Origin: Xanthostigma xanthostigma
Lineage: Eukaryota > Arthropoda > Insecta > Raphidioptera > Raphidiidae
Length of the DNA stretch: 64,000 nt
Direction: 5' to 3'
Assembly: GCA_963575645.1 (NCBI GenBank)
Contig: OY754468.1
Coordinates: forward strand, 23,336,465-23,400,464
Below are positions 44,228-54,807 of the stretch, piece by piece (the stretch's first letter is position 1; each line of letters starts with the position of its first letter). The position numbers and the translations under genes are program-made. The notes beneath the pieces are model-generated. The model was not told where the DNA came from and searched no databases. It was given only the letters and a program-made list of their open reading frames with translations.

Positions 44228-44398
44228 AAAGTGTCACCCTGTATAAAATATTATTTTATACAGAGTGACACCTTTCAATCTTAAAAAATGCAAAGCTCTA
44301 GAAATATGTTTTCGAGTACGCTGAATAATATTCGGATTCGGATTCCGATTCAGAGTACTCGAAAACATATTTCTAGAGCTTAGGATTTTTTAAGATTG
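44228..44398. repeat. Two hairpins inside the nested foldback loop
   Basis: First, agtgtcaccctgtataaaat is followed by attttatacagagtgacacc (about 20-bp arms). Second, arms of about 50 bp built on agctctagaaatatgttttc lie either side of a gattcggattc centre. The first pair resembles two MITE ends of the cagggtgac type placed back to back. Confidence 0.8.
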
Positions 44399-44457
44399 CG
44401 AATTCAATGGGTTATCCCTATATCTAAAATCTCGCGAAACATTTAATTTAATTTAAT

Positions 44458-44885
44458 TTAAGAGTATTCGTCCCTGCAAATACCCCCTGCACCCTTCATC
44501 TCAAATCTTTTCCCCTCGCCTAAAAACGGTTCGCGCTCTCCCGACGCTATTTTTAAAGCTAGAGGGTTCTGGTAAATGCCAAATGAAAGACAAAGAATCA
44601 GACTACAGATCCTTCAGGCGAATTTTTTAAAAAACAGTTTCGCCTACGTGTGAAATATTACGTAACTTATTATTTTTTTCAAAAGGTTGTAAGTTTTTTC
44701 AGGAATTTTTTTTCAAAAAATTCGCCTGAAGGATCTGTAGTCTGATTCTTTGTTCTTCATTTGGCGTTTACCAGAACCCTCTAGCTTTAAAAATAGCGTC
44801 GGGAGAGCGCGAACCGTTTTTAGGCGAGGGGAAAAGATTTGAGATGAAGGGTGCAAGGGGTATTTGCAGGGACGAATACTCTTAG
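44458..44885. mobile_element. TTAA hairpin MITE, copy 2
   Basis: It is very similar to 42515-42924 over its whole length, including gagtattcgtccctgca and gcgaaccgtttttaggcgag. The left border is TTAA and the right has become TTAG. It is inserted in retroposon-like sequence within the right arm of the nested foldback, which makes it the youngest layer there. Confidence 0.85.
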
Positions 44886-44966
44886 GATAGATGGAATACC
44901 AATTCGTATGGATTGAATCTGGTCCGATTGCCTTAGCAATAAATTTTATTCTATTCTATTCTATAT
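44886..44966 (+). mobile_element. Non-LTR retroposon tail with (CTATT)n
   Basis: The sequence ends gcaataaattttattctatt followed by repeated CTATT. Such a tail, a polyadenylation-like aataaa then a pentamer microsatellite, is typical of Jockey/I-type LINE 3' ends. Only the tail is present. Confidence 0.55.
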
Positions 44967-45131
44967 CTGTAGCTAAAAATCGATTGGTGTTTAGGCTATG
45001 CGTCCATGGACACTTTTTCTTCGTGACCTTTAAACTATAAAATAAAACCATTTTCGATCCATTTAACCGAGAACCCAGTTCCATAAGATTATTGCGGGAC
45101 TCTTTCTACAGGTTTGGACGTAGGTATGTGC

Positions 45132-45493
45132 CAAGGCCGTATCCCGAAATTCACTTCGGGAGGAGTCGAGCTCTGGACCAGAGACAATAAGTAATAAGTT
45201 TATTTGAAAATAAGCATACATATATTATAATTTTACATAAATACAAATTTAATTAAAAGGCAGCCGACGTAGATTTCGACGAAAGAGTTTAATGATTCAT
45301 TTAATTTATTAACAATGCATTACATTTCAATTTTACTCGTTCCGAAAAACGTGGAATCCAATTATCGTATCACAGATCCGAAATAACAGTCGAACATATT
45401 TTAGTGAGCGTGTATAAAATGGTGGGTTGGCTAAGGCGTTTCGGGGGAGGGGGAGTGAACCCCTAAAACCCTCCCCCTCTGCATACGGCCTTG
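45132..45493. mobile_element. hAT MITE, 8-bp TSD (7 of 8)
   Basis: Ends caaggccgtat and atacggccttg are inverted repeats. Flanks gtatgtgc (45124-45131) and gtatgtac (45494-45501) match at 7 of 8 positions. Subterminal runs (cgggaggag / ctccccct) partly pair. It is non-coding. Confidence 0.9.
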
Positions 45494-46282
45494 GTATGTA
45501 CTACGATTAAAAGTTGCGAGCAGCAATCGAAAATAGTGAAGAACGAAGCTAGTGTTTCATAAATCGATATATTATGAAAGACCATTAAAAATCCTGAAAA
45601 TGCAGTTACCGCAGTCGATTTAATTCAGCGAGGGGTTGTCTGTGCGGTGCACCCGTATCGTTTATTATAATGGATACTTATTTTATAGTTTTGTATTAGC
45701 GATAGTTAAATTTATATTTGTGTGTATACGTATTCAAAAATATCTTCAATATTGCACCAACTTTTCTCTTCTTTCAAGTGTAGCATTCAGTGACATAATA
45801 AGAGCTAGCTTCACATAAAGGATAATGTTGTCTAATTATGTAACCTATATATTTTACATTTACGGCTGGAGAATTTCAATCGATTCGTCCTTCAGATACA
45901 TTTTTCAAAATGATGTGCCAAAGTACTGGTCTCCATTTCAATGCTAAACGACGCCTGCAACCATGAGCCAATAAAACGCAAAACAAAATGTTAAACCATT
46001 TGACTGTATTATAACATGCTTTATAGGCACCAAATTAAATTTAGTAGTTAAGGCTCTTGTCTATTTTCTTTGTAAAATTTTAAATAATAGACAACAGATT
46101 AAAATTAAAATTATTTTCAATGTCTGTATTAGGTAGGCTTAAGAAATAACTGAAAATAAAACAGAAACAAATATTATTCAAACTGAATTTGCTGCGTACT
46201 ATTCGACTGCAGTTCGTAATGACTTTCTGATTCAACATGCATTGACCGCAAATTGTCGTTCATCAGTAAACTATTATTTCTA
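45494..46282. other. No gene recognised
   Basis: The 60-codon frame at 45636-45818 has a hydrophobic core but no start context or homologue. Treated as chance. Confidence 0.4.
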
Positions 46283-47255
46283 TTTTTTGACGTGATAACG
46301 TCTTATAAATTGATGAATCACCAATCTTATAAATTGATAAAACACCGACTGCATGCACGAAAAAGTGTAACGTAACGTTCCGCCTGACCCTGTGCGTGCT
46401 TTTTGCTAATTTCTCGCTCAATTTAAATCAGATCGGTTTGAAACCAGTCTTAAACGAAAGAGGAGAACATTTTACATAGATTTCGTATAACATAATTTGC
46501 CTAAACAGTTTTTTTATACAAATTTATATAGAAAAATAGCTGTATAAAATATAAATGCAATGTTGTCTAATGCATGGCGCGACGCGGTCGGTCGTCTTTG
46601 TTTGCCGTACATAGAAATTTGAAAATAACGTATGTCTTGTCTTAACATGAAAACGGCTGCATTTCTAATGTTTAATTCAATTTTTTGACATTAGTATTTT
46701 GTGAAATGCAACGCCTTCTAAGTTAACTATTGGAATAACTAATTATTATTAGAACATAATACTTTGACAGTTGCAAACGTCACTTTTGACATTTCTTATC
46801 ATTCCGACACCAAGGATAAGCGGATTGAAACCAAATTTTGGGAGGATGTTTGATATGCAAATATGAAGTGGCCTATTGTTTTTGGGGAACATCGGCGCAT
46901 GCGTAAAAGAATATATCTCTTATAATGATGTTTTATATAATAATAATATAGTTTTTAAAACGGTTTTTACTCTATCTATTTTTACTAGAAATTTTTGTAA
47001 ATTTGTTGGGGAAAATCGGCGCATGCGCAAAAGAGATACATGCCATAGTTGTTTTTTATATAATAATAGTGTACTTTTTATAGTGTTTTATTATTCTACT
47101 TAATAAAATTTACCTAAATTTGAAGCGAAAGATGCAATATCATAGATTCGAATTATTATAATTATTATATAAATTTAGGTTGTGTATTACGGAATACGTT
47201 ATCACGTAAAACTATCGTCCGTAAACCGACTTTACAGACAACCAATTTTTTTTTT
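46283..47255 (+). mobile_element. Unclassified acgtgataacg element, copy 2
   Basis: It shares its first ~115 bp and last ~155 bp with 17594-18187 at very high identity. The centre is different: 46410-46545 is the 3' part of the 'gcgcctatatg' repeat and 46730-47095 equals 54228-54570. The centre therefore came from other repeats, either by insertion or by exchange. No coding region is present. Confidence 0.65.
46730..47100 (+). repeat. Segment near-identical to 54228-54570
   Basis: Identity is high over about 340 bp, including aaccaaattttgggagga, tttgatatgcaaatatgaag and cggcgcatgcgtaaaagaa. Shorter or older copies are at 26326, 56495, 57010 (reverse), 58000 and 62145. It includes the same upstream sequence (caacgccttctaagttaac) in both places, so it was copied as one block. 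Confidence 0.85.
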
Positions 47256-47461
47256 CGAAGACAAATGAATGATGACCATTTATAAAATATAAACAAAATC
47301 GTTGGAGCTGTTAAATTTTTGATTATGAGCAATAGATGTTAAAAAAGCCTGAAAATTTCCTAAAAATCCTACGTTTAAAAAGTTTCCGATTCGTTGAATG
47401 GCGCATCGGCTGGGCCTTAGCTTATATGGATGGACGGACATCTAAGATATAAGAGCAAATA

Positions 47462-47918
47462 CAGTGTAAACTCTATATAGCAAAATTGAAAGGACCGGGT
47501 ATTGCGTATTGCGTTATAAAGAATTTTCTATAAAAGAAGAGTTAAAAAAAAAACAATACAATTTTACGGATAAGTGGTTTTAATTTTGACTAATTTAAGT
47601 GAAAAAAATGTATAAAATAAAATTGCAATCTGTTAATTTTATTTGCCGTTTTTTACTATGTCAGTATTTTCGTAATATCTTGGGATATAGTGAGATCATC
47701 ATGTGCTAGGCAATTTCAACAAACAATTGAACACATTTCTAAGATCTCCCATTGTTGAGGTCTAAATAATGACGTATTATTTCGCTATTGAGAGTAGTTG
47801 TTACGCTATATAGAGTGTTTCAATATATAGGTAACAATGTAAACCATATAAATCTTAGTAATATCTGCGTTTTAAGGAGTGTCGTTAAATAGAAGTTCGC
47901 TATATAGAGTCTATACTG
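47462..47918. mobile_element. pogo/Tigger-like MITE
   Basis: Ends cagtgtaaactctatatagc and gctatatagagtctatactg are inverted repeats, bordered by TA on both sides. The cagt..actct..tatagcg wording is characteristic of pogo/Tigger-type ends. It is non-coding, at 457 bp. Confidence 0.75.
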
Positions 47919-49702
47919 TATGTCGAAAGCTCGAATTCTTTTTTTTTTCACACGGCTCTTCCCATCAAAATTAAAACTTTATATTTATTTTTATTCAATT
48001 AATATTTGTTTATTGCAGAAACGATTTTTTTTACTTGCAACTCCTGCTGTAATAATATGTAATATCACAATGTCGATAAATTAGGCACCATGTTCCTAGT
48101 TGTGGGAGTACCATACCTCGCATAAGTTAAACAAATTGCCTGAGGTCAGCATAACGTTATCGTTGCGCTTCTCGTCTCTTTTTATATATATTTGTTATAA
48201 TATATGTTGGTAAACTTTAAAAATATCGTCTCTTTCTTTCGTTAACGTCTCTCTTCATTTAAAACTTTCGAAAACGTTGCATTTCGTATATGTTATTTAA
48301 AATGTCGGTACATATACCTACTACATATATTTTAATAAAAGAGTTTCCCAATTATTATATTTAATTTTTTTCAGTCAAATAAGAGTAATAAATATTCAAA
48401 CAGATGGTGCTATTACAATTATTATCACATAATAACTTATGTGATGCTTTTGTTAGAAATTAACAGTAATTCTGTAAGTTCTTACGTTAACCATATAGAA
48501 TTGTAGAATAGCACCAATATAATTCACACTTCAATGTACCATGTTAAGAAATTAAAATATAGAAAATAGTTTATTCCTCTTTTATAGGTCTACAGAAAAG
48601 TCCTCGATGGCATATTATGTCTATCTCTTAAGGATAGCTTACTTTATCCATTTTAATGTTAGGCGCTTTTCGTGGATATCAGTCTTGCAGCGTAAGTCGA
48701 CGAAAAAACGCTGGTAATCTACAAATTCGAGCGAATGTATGTATAAAAATGTTAAGCCCCTTCAATGAAATAGACAGTTTGGGTGCAAAAGTATAATATT
48801 TTTGTATATATTACGGATAAAATTTGATTTCAAGATATCATACTAAAAAGTAACAGTTAACTTATTGTGAGTGTACAAAAGCCTTAATCCTACAGTATTT
48901 CAATAATTAATAAACAAAAAACGCAAATCAGCATTCAACTGAAAAAGCGCAGTCAAGCAGAAAATCCTTTGGTAAATACAGATTGAAAACTAGTGATCTG
49001 CTATAATTAATCCAAAAATACTGCTGAATATCATAAACAAATCAAAAACATGTTGTAACGCACGCCAACAAATGAAAGTTTTCCTTTGGAAAATATATTC
49101 TTTCCCGTTTAGGAGTCACGAGACGTATCGGTGTGAGCATGGAGATGAAGGAACCAATTGAATCGTGTTTTCTAAGTATGCGTGTGAGATTTGTGTACGT
49201 TAAACCTTCATTCCGCCAACTGTACTTCACTTTACGAAGTGCCGTACCCTCTAGCTACGATAAACTAACTAGCTTATAACGTAATTTATTTTAATAGTTC
49301 AAGATTTATTAGAAAATTCTCTATTATTTTTAATAAACTGTTTAAAAAATATTTTTTTTTTAAATTAAAACGTTTAGAATACAATTGAATATTGTCCCAT
49401 ATTTCACCAATTATTATTGAGATATATTAATAGGGAAAAATAATTCACCCGTACTTTTACGTTTTTAGAAATACCAATAGATAAGAAAGTTATAGTTAAT
49501 TATAAATCGAACAATGTCTGACGTCATTCGTCTGTAGTCTGCGTACAAGCAACAAAAGTAGGCTAAGTAAGTACATGACACTCACCTATCAATGTAAATT
49601 CCTTACTAAAGCTGCTAAATTTTTATAAACTTGATAATAATGACAGATCAAGATTGGCGTAGATAAAGAGAGAGAGAGGGAGAGTCATTATGCAGCTATT
49701 CG
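47919..49702. other. No gene; repeat copy at 48620-48735
   Basis: The only recognised part is 48620-48735, the partner of 36735-36850. The 62-codon minus-strand frame at 49042-49230 and the rest of this AT-rich stretch show no motif. Confidence 0.4.
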
Positions 49703-49925
49703 TAACCCAAAGGAATGGTGAGACCTCTGGTGAGAAATGCGATGAACTGTCCTAAGGGGGGTTTTTGACTATGGAGGCATAAGGTAAACATTGATTTAGA
49801 AATGCATGATGGAGGTTAGGTTAGCCCCCATCATGCTTTTCTAAATCAATGTTTACCTGTCAAAAACCCCCCTTAGGACAGTTCGGCGCATTTCTCACCA
49901 GAGATCTCACCATTCCTTTGGGTTC
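49703..49925. mobile_element. Foldback element, ~90-bp arms
   Basis: taacccaaaggaatggtgag at the left matches its reverse near 49903-49923. Pairing continues through ctgtcctaaggggggttttt and aaacattgatttagaaa to a centre at ggaggttaggtt. One arm has a short insertion (ctatggaggcataag). It is non-coding. Confidence 0.85.
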
Positions 49926-50412
49926 CGAACGGATACATACGACAAACAAATAACTTCTTACTGAACTTGACTTTTTGTTCGTGACTTCTTTCGCACTATC
50001 GCCATTTTTGTCCACCCTTTATACAATTCTACGTATTACAATAATTTACGATATAGGAAGAGGTTTGTGAATACAGGTCACAATGCGTTGTTCAGTTGAG
50101 TGACCGAGTGGAGCGCAATATGGTCTTTTATGATATAACATGGGAAAAGTACAAATGACACTCTTTTGTAGAAACTATTGATAAAAAAAAAGGAGACACT
50201 TCTTCGTTTCATATCAAATATAGAGATGTTGCTCTTATTCCATTCACCTGCTGTCCGATGTCGTCAAACAGCGTTATTTATCACTCGATAAAGGATGTCC
50301 CAACGTAAAATTGATTACAAAAACACATTTCATTTAGTGACAAACTAATTACTGTAAAAAGGTTTTTTTTTCACAGGTAAGGAGGCGTACTAATTTAAGT
50401 GAAAATCAGTCA
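49926..50412. other. No gene recognised
   Basis: No element is recognised between the foldback and the Penelope-like pair. Confidence 0.4.
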
Positions 50413-51560
50413 AGTGTGTAGGCTTTCACGACCGACGTTGTTCCAAATCTTCTTGGTTTCCGTGTTTGTAGGCCATGGTTTATTGGTATTTCTACCTAAT
50501 GTATGGTCTACAATTGCGGTAGGCATAATCAAAGGCGACATGTTCTCTAGAACAGCGGTCAGCAACCTTTTGGCAGGCAAGGGCCACATAGTGGCAAATT
50601 GAAATAAAGGCGGGCCGCACTTGTTCATAATTTTAATAATAGGTATTAATTGTGATACTAAAAATTCAAAAACATTTTTTTTAAATTTTATTAAAAATTT
50701 AAACGAGAACTTTTCTTTTACAAAAATTAGTGTGACGTTTGAGGCTGTATTTAAGTGGCTATTTGTTGTATGTTAGCTTTCAGGTTTGTAGTTGCAATTT
50801 GTTGAATAACTCTCCAAATTCTCATCTGTGAGACTAGAAGCATATTTATTTTTTCTGTAATTGAGAATTGAAAAGGTTTGTTCGCATAAGTAAGTAGGTA
50901 CCGAAAATTGTAATTAATTGCAGAGCAAACCTTTTCAATTTGTCAAAATTAGAAAGCAAACTGCCATAAAATTTAACAAAATCTTTGATTTCAAAGGAAG
51001 AGTTTTTGAGAGTATCATTAGATTGGGCATCAATGACGTTCATTTGTAAATGACTAGGTACATCCTCAATATTACAAGAAAAAGGATTTGTGAAAATTAA
51101 TTTAAGTATTTATTTATGTAGGTAGGTTTATAAGACTTATTTATAAAACAGTCACGGGCCGCAAGGTATTCGGCTGCGGGCCGCGGGTTGCCTATCGCTG
51201 CTCTAGAAGGTTCACGGGTAAGTGTGCCGGCGACTACTGTTCTCCCTTCTTTTATGCTCAGCGTGTTTGTGCTTTCTGCTCGATCGTAGTTTGTTTTTAT
51301 GTCGTTCCACTCAGTGGTTTGGTATCGCTCAATGCTGGTGTCCTCGGAACGACCAATCACAAAAGAGCAAACTACGACCGAGCAGAGAACCCTATCATGC
51401 TGAGCATAAAAGAAGGGAGAACGCTCAGTCGTCTAGAAGGACACTTCGCCCCTTGCCACATCGCCTTTAATAATGTCTACCGCAGCTGCAGACGAAACGT
51501 CAGGTAGAAATACCAATGGACCACCGTCTATAAATCCGAAAACCAAGAAAATTTTAAAAA
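50413..51560. mobile_element. Penelope-like inverted pair split by a hAT element
   Basis: Left half (50413-50552 plus 51209-51345, minus strand) and right half (51346-51560, plus strand) are both 3' parts of the Penelope-like family seen at 11857. They meet at their truncated 5' sides, with the 3' ends pointing outward. Both carry the same terminal phrase (ggaaaccaagaa). The left half is interrupted at 50553-51200. The copy is broken and retains no full domain. Confidence 0.85.
50553..51200. mobile_element. hAT element, exact 8-bp TSD, nested
   Basis: Ends cagcggtcagcaacc and ggttgcctatcgctg are imperfect inverted repeats typical of hAT. ctctagaa flanks both sides (50545-50552, 51201-51208). 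Subterminal gggccgc motifs occur at each end. At 648 bp no transposase is recognisable, so it is non-autonomous. Removing it restores continuous Penelope-like sequence. Confidence 0.93.
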
Positions 51561-52434
51561 TCATTTTTCACGATGTTCCCGAACTGTTTTTTCCAATCTG
51601 CTGTTTTTGGTTCTGAAATAATTGCTCTGTCAAAAAAGAATGAGTAAGCTAACTTTTTTGGTGAAATCATACAACGAAAAACAAATGTCATATTTTTGCA
51701 GATTCTGATGTGAATTTTCAAAGAATTTTTATTGTCTTGGCGTAAAACTGTCTACATAAAACTGTAGCAATTCATTCAAAGTTATTGTAAATATATTTTA
51801 CTGCATTATGTCAAGGAATGTTAGAATTTTTTCATCATTACGATGACTAAAAAGTCACATGCATAACTTTCGGCTTAAAAAAGTGCTACTTGTTATTTTA
51901 TTTATTTTAATAACGTCACATTGTTGGAACTCCTGGGCATCTGTCCAATCCTAAAAACCAATACAACGAAGCTGCTCTCGCTAGACGTGTATAGAAATTC
52001 ATAAAACTTTCAAAGTTTTAAATTTCAAGAAACTTTATATCATCGGCTAAATAGTTTAACTCGATCGCGCATCGTACCCATAATGCTCTATTTGAAATAT
52101 GAATCAGTTATACAGATGACACGTGAAACAAGTAACACCGGCAAACAGGTAGCAGAAATACAACATTACACGGCAACCCACAGAATTACATTTACCTTTT
52201 TAAAACGTATTTTCAGAGTTTCTGCAGAAATTCTATACTTACCGTGTGTTCATAAAAACTGTTCAATACAAGCTTATACATTTCAATTTTCACATGACAG
52301 CCCGTGTCCTCATGAATACGTGTGACTTTTTTTTTATTATTTAAATATTTGTTTCGAAATTTGTCATTAACATCCACAAGTGAACACATAGTGTACAAAT
52401 ATATAGTACACATTAGTAATGTACATTAAATAAA
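51561..52434. other. No gene recognised
   Basis: An 80-codon frame at 52083-52325 is not recognised. No repeat partner was seen. Confidence 0.4.
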
Positions 52435-52549
52435 AAATTCCAACCAATTGGGCGACGGGACCATTCCAACTCCAAAAATGTTGACATTTGATTATAATAA
52501 AGAAAATAAAATTTTTGATATCGCGTGAGGTGACGCAGGTAATGGCTAG
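52435..52549 (+). mobile_element. Helitron-like 3' end
   Basis: It ends with a 4-bp hairpin (gcgtgaggtgacgc, 52523-52536), 9 bases and CTAG (52546-52549) followed by T. The preceding 115 bp match 62645-62765 in reverse (aaccattccaac, tgacatttgat, gaaaataaaatttt), which has the same terminal arrangement. Confidence 0.6.
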
Positions 52550-52669
52550 TATTCAATATGATATTTGCTATTCGTTGCCATGGTTATCTACATAATATGT
52601 AAAAATTAATCAAAGCATGCCGAACTAGTTTATTTCTGACAGTTCCATAAAACAAAATAGCGACTGTTT

Positions 52670-52832
52670 TTTAACTTCCCGCTTTAAAAAAAAAATTTTT
52701 TTTTTTTTCAAAAATCGGGAAGTTATTGGTTTCACCCCGATTTTCGAAAATCGAGTTTTCGCCAGATCTCGACGTTTTGAGGTCCTAGGAAGCTATTGAA
52801 ACTATTTTGGCGATGATGTCCGTAGGGCTGTA

Positions 52833-52878
<46 letters not shown>

Positions 52879-53655
52879 AACCTTTTATATCTTTTGAACG
52901 GAGTGTCCGACTGAAACGCGGTTTGCGGCATCTGACGTGATCTTGGTGAACTTAGACTTCCTGAAAATTTGAAACGATTCGACCCAAAAAATTTTGAGAA
53001 ATCTTAAAAAAACAAGTTTCAAAAATTTTTAAAAATTTGTTTTTGTAAAAAATTTTCTAAACTACTAAACCGATTAATTCCAAAAACTAATCAGCTCTTC
53101 TCCTTAACGAACTGCGTCGATTTCCGCAAACCGCATCAAAATCGGTTCATTTGTTCACGAGAAACCGTGAACGAAAAAATCGTAAAAAAGTGTTTTTTTA
53201 AAATGACTCTTAAAATTGTTATCAGATTGATTTTTTTGTAATAAATTACTTTCTTAAGCTAAAAAAACTGCGTCGATCGCCGCAAACCATATCAAAATTG
53301 GTTCATTTGTTCATGAGATAACGTGAACGAAAAATTATGAAAAAAGTAATTTTTTAAATTCTTATCAAATCGTTTTTTTTGTAATAATTTACTTTCTTAG
53401 GTTAAAAAAACTGCGTCGATTGCAGCAAACCGCATCAAAATCGGCTCATTTGTTCACGAGATATCGTGAACGAAAAATTTTTAAAAAGTGTTTTTTTTTT
53501 TAATTGCTCGTAAAATTCTTATGAGATCGATTTTTCTGTGTTAAATTGCTTTTTAAGGTTAAAAAATTGCGTCGACTGCCGCAAATCGCATCAAAATCGG
53601 TTCATTTGTTCATGAGATATCGTGAACGGAAATTTCGTAACAAAGTGTTTTTTAG
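52670..53655 (+). repeat. Retroelement-like repeat with (TG)n and 4 internal units
   Basis: The segment opens with a hairpin-like cttcccgctttaaaa ... aaatcgggaag, contains a (TG)n microsatellite at about 52831-52865, and continues with four diverged units of 142-157 bp anchored on actgcgtcgatt, caaaatcggttcatttg and gagatatcgtgaacg (about 53112, 53268, 53410, 53566). This resembles a multi-copy repeat known from insects; its class is uncertain. Confidence 0.7.
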
Positions 53656-54030
53656 GCGCGAATAGCGTAAGCTAAAGCGCCTATATGTACTCGCTTTGTC
53701 TGTACGTCTGTGAATCTGTGAATCTGTGAATCTGTACGTCCCACTTTTTTGTGTCACGCGTACAGCCCAAACGCCTTAACCGATTTTAAAAAACTTTTTT
53801 TTGATCGATTCGTCTCCGGGTAACTTAGATCCTAACGTCGCCCGATTTTTGAATTTTGGCCCCAGAGGGGAGAAATTTAGGAAAAACGAAGTTTTTTGCT
53901 TATAGCTCGCTCATTTTAAATCGGATCGGCTCGAAACCTGTCTTAAACGAAAGAGGAGAAAATTTTACATAAGTTTCGTACAACAGAAAATGCCCAAACA
54001 GTTTTTTTATACACATTTATATAGAAATAA
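53656..54030 (+). repeat. 'gcgcctatatgtactcgc' dispersed repeat, copy 2
   Basis: It matches 30975-31245 from aagcgcctatatgtactcg through gtctccgggtaactta and aaacgaaagaggaga, and continues 60 bp further, where it matches the centre of 46283-47255. An internal gtgaatct triplication is present only here. Confidence 0.75.
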
Positions 54031-54227
54031 ATTCAATTTGATATAACCGATGGCAAACATCTTTCGGTTATCTCTCTCTGTTGCACGGCTTAACATGGCA
54101 ATTTAAAAATTGCGTATGTTCTGCCTTCAAATAAAATTGGTCGGTAATATTATTTATTACAATAATGAAATTAAAAGATAGCATTTGTTCAAAAACGGAT
54201 GCCGTTTCGAATATTTGTAAATGCAAC

Positions 54228-54570
54228 GCCTTCTGAGTTAACAATTTGAATAACTAATTATTAGAACTTAATACTTTGACAGATGAAAACGTCACTTTTG
54301 ACATTTCTTACCATTTTGACACCACGGATGATCGGATTGAAACCAAATTTTGGGAGGATGTTTGATATGCAAATATGAAGTGGCCTATTGTTTTTGGGGA
54401 ACATCGGCGCATGCGTAAAAGAATATATCTCTTATAATGTTGTTTTATATAATAATAATATAGTTTTTAAAACGGTTTATATCTATCTATTTTTACTAGA
54501 AATTTTTGTGAATTTTTTGGGGAAAATCGGCGCATGCGCAAAAAAGATACATGCCATAGTTGTTTTTTAT
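54228..54570 (+). repeat. Segment near-identical to 46730-47100
   Basis: It is the second copy of the block described there, beginning caacgccttctgagttaa. The order 'gcgcctatatg' repeat then this block is the same at both loci, implying they move as one composite repeat. Confidence 0.85.
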
Positions 54571-54807
54571 AGGGGAATTATAAAACGATCAAATAAAAAA
54601 AAAACTTAGTGACTGATTATGAGAGACTGTTTTAGTAACTTGAGATATTAAAATAATAGTTGGGTGACTAAATTAATAAGTGAGCGACTGAATTACTAAG
54701 TGACTGACTAGAATGCCTTCGGTAATTTTGAAGCAGATATCTTCAACTGATTGTGATGAAAATTTGTATACACGTTTAGTTTGGATGACAATGCATGGTT
54801 AGCTGTG

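Larger units (their letters stand above)
43978..45105. mobile_element. Nested foldback (outer palindrome)
   Basis: A left arm of about 198 bp (43978-44175) pairs with a right arm that lies in two parts: 44385-44445 and 44967-45105. The arms share aaaatggttttattttat, ctacagatat and cccattgaattc. The right arm has been opened by an insertion at 44446-44966. The loop (44176-44384) itself holds two more hairpins. Confidence 0.8.
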
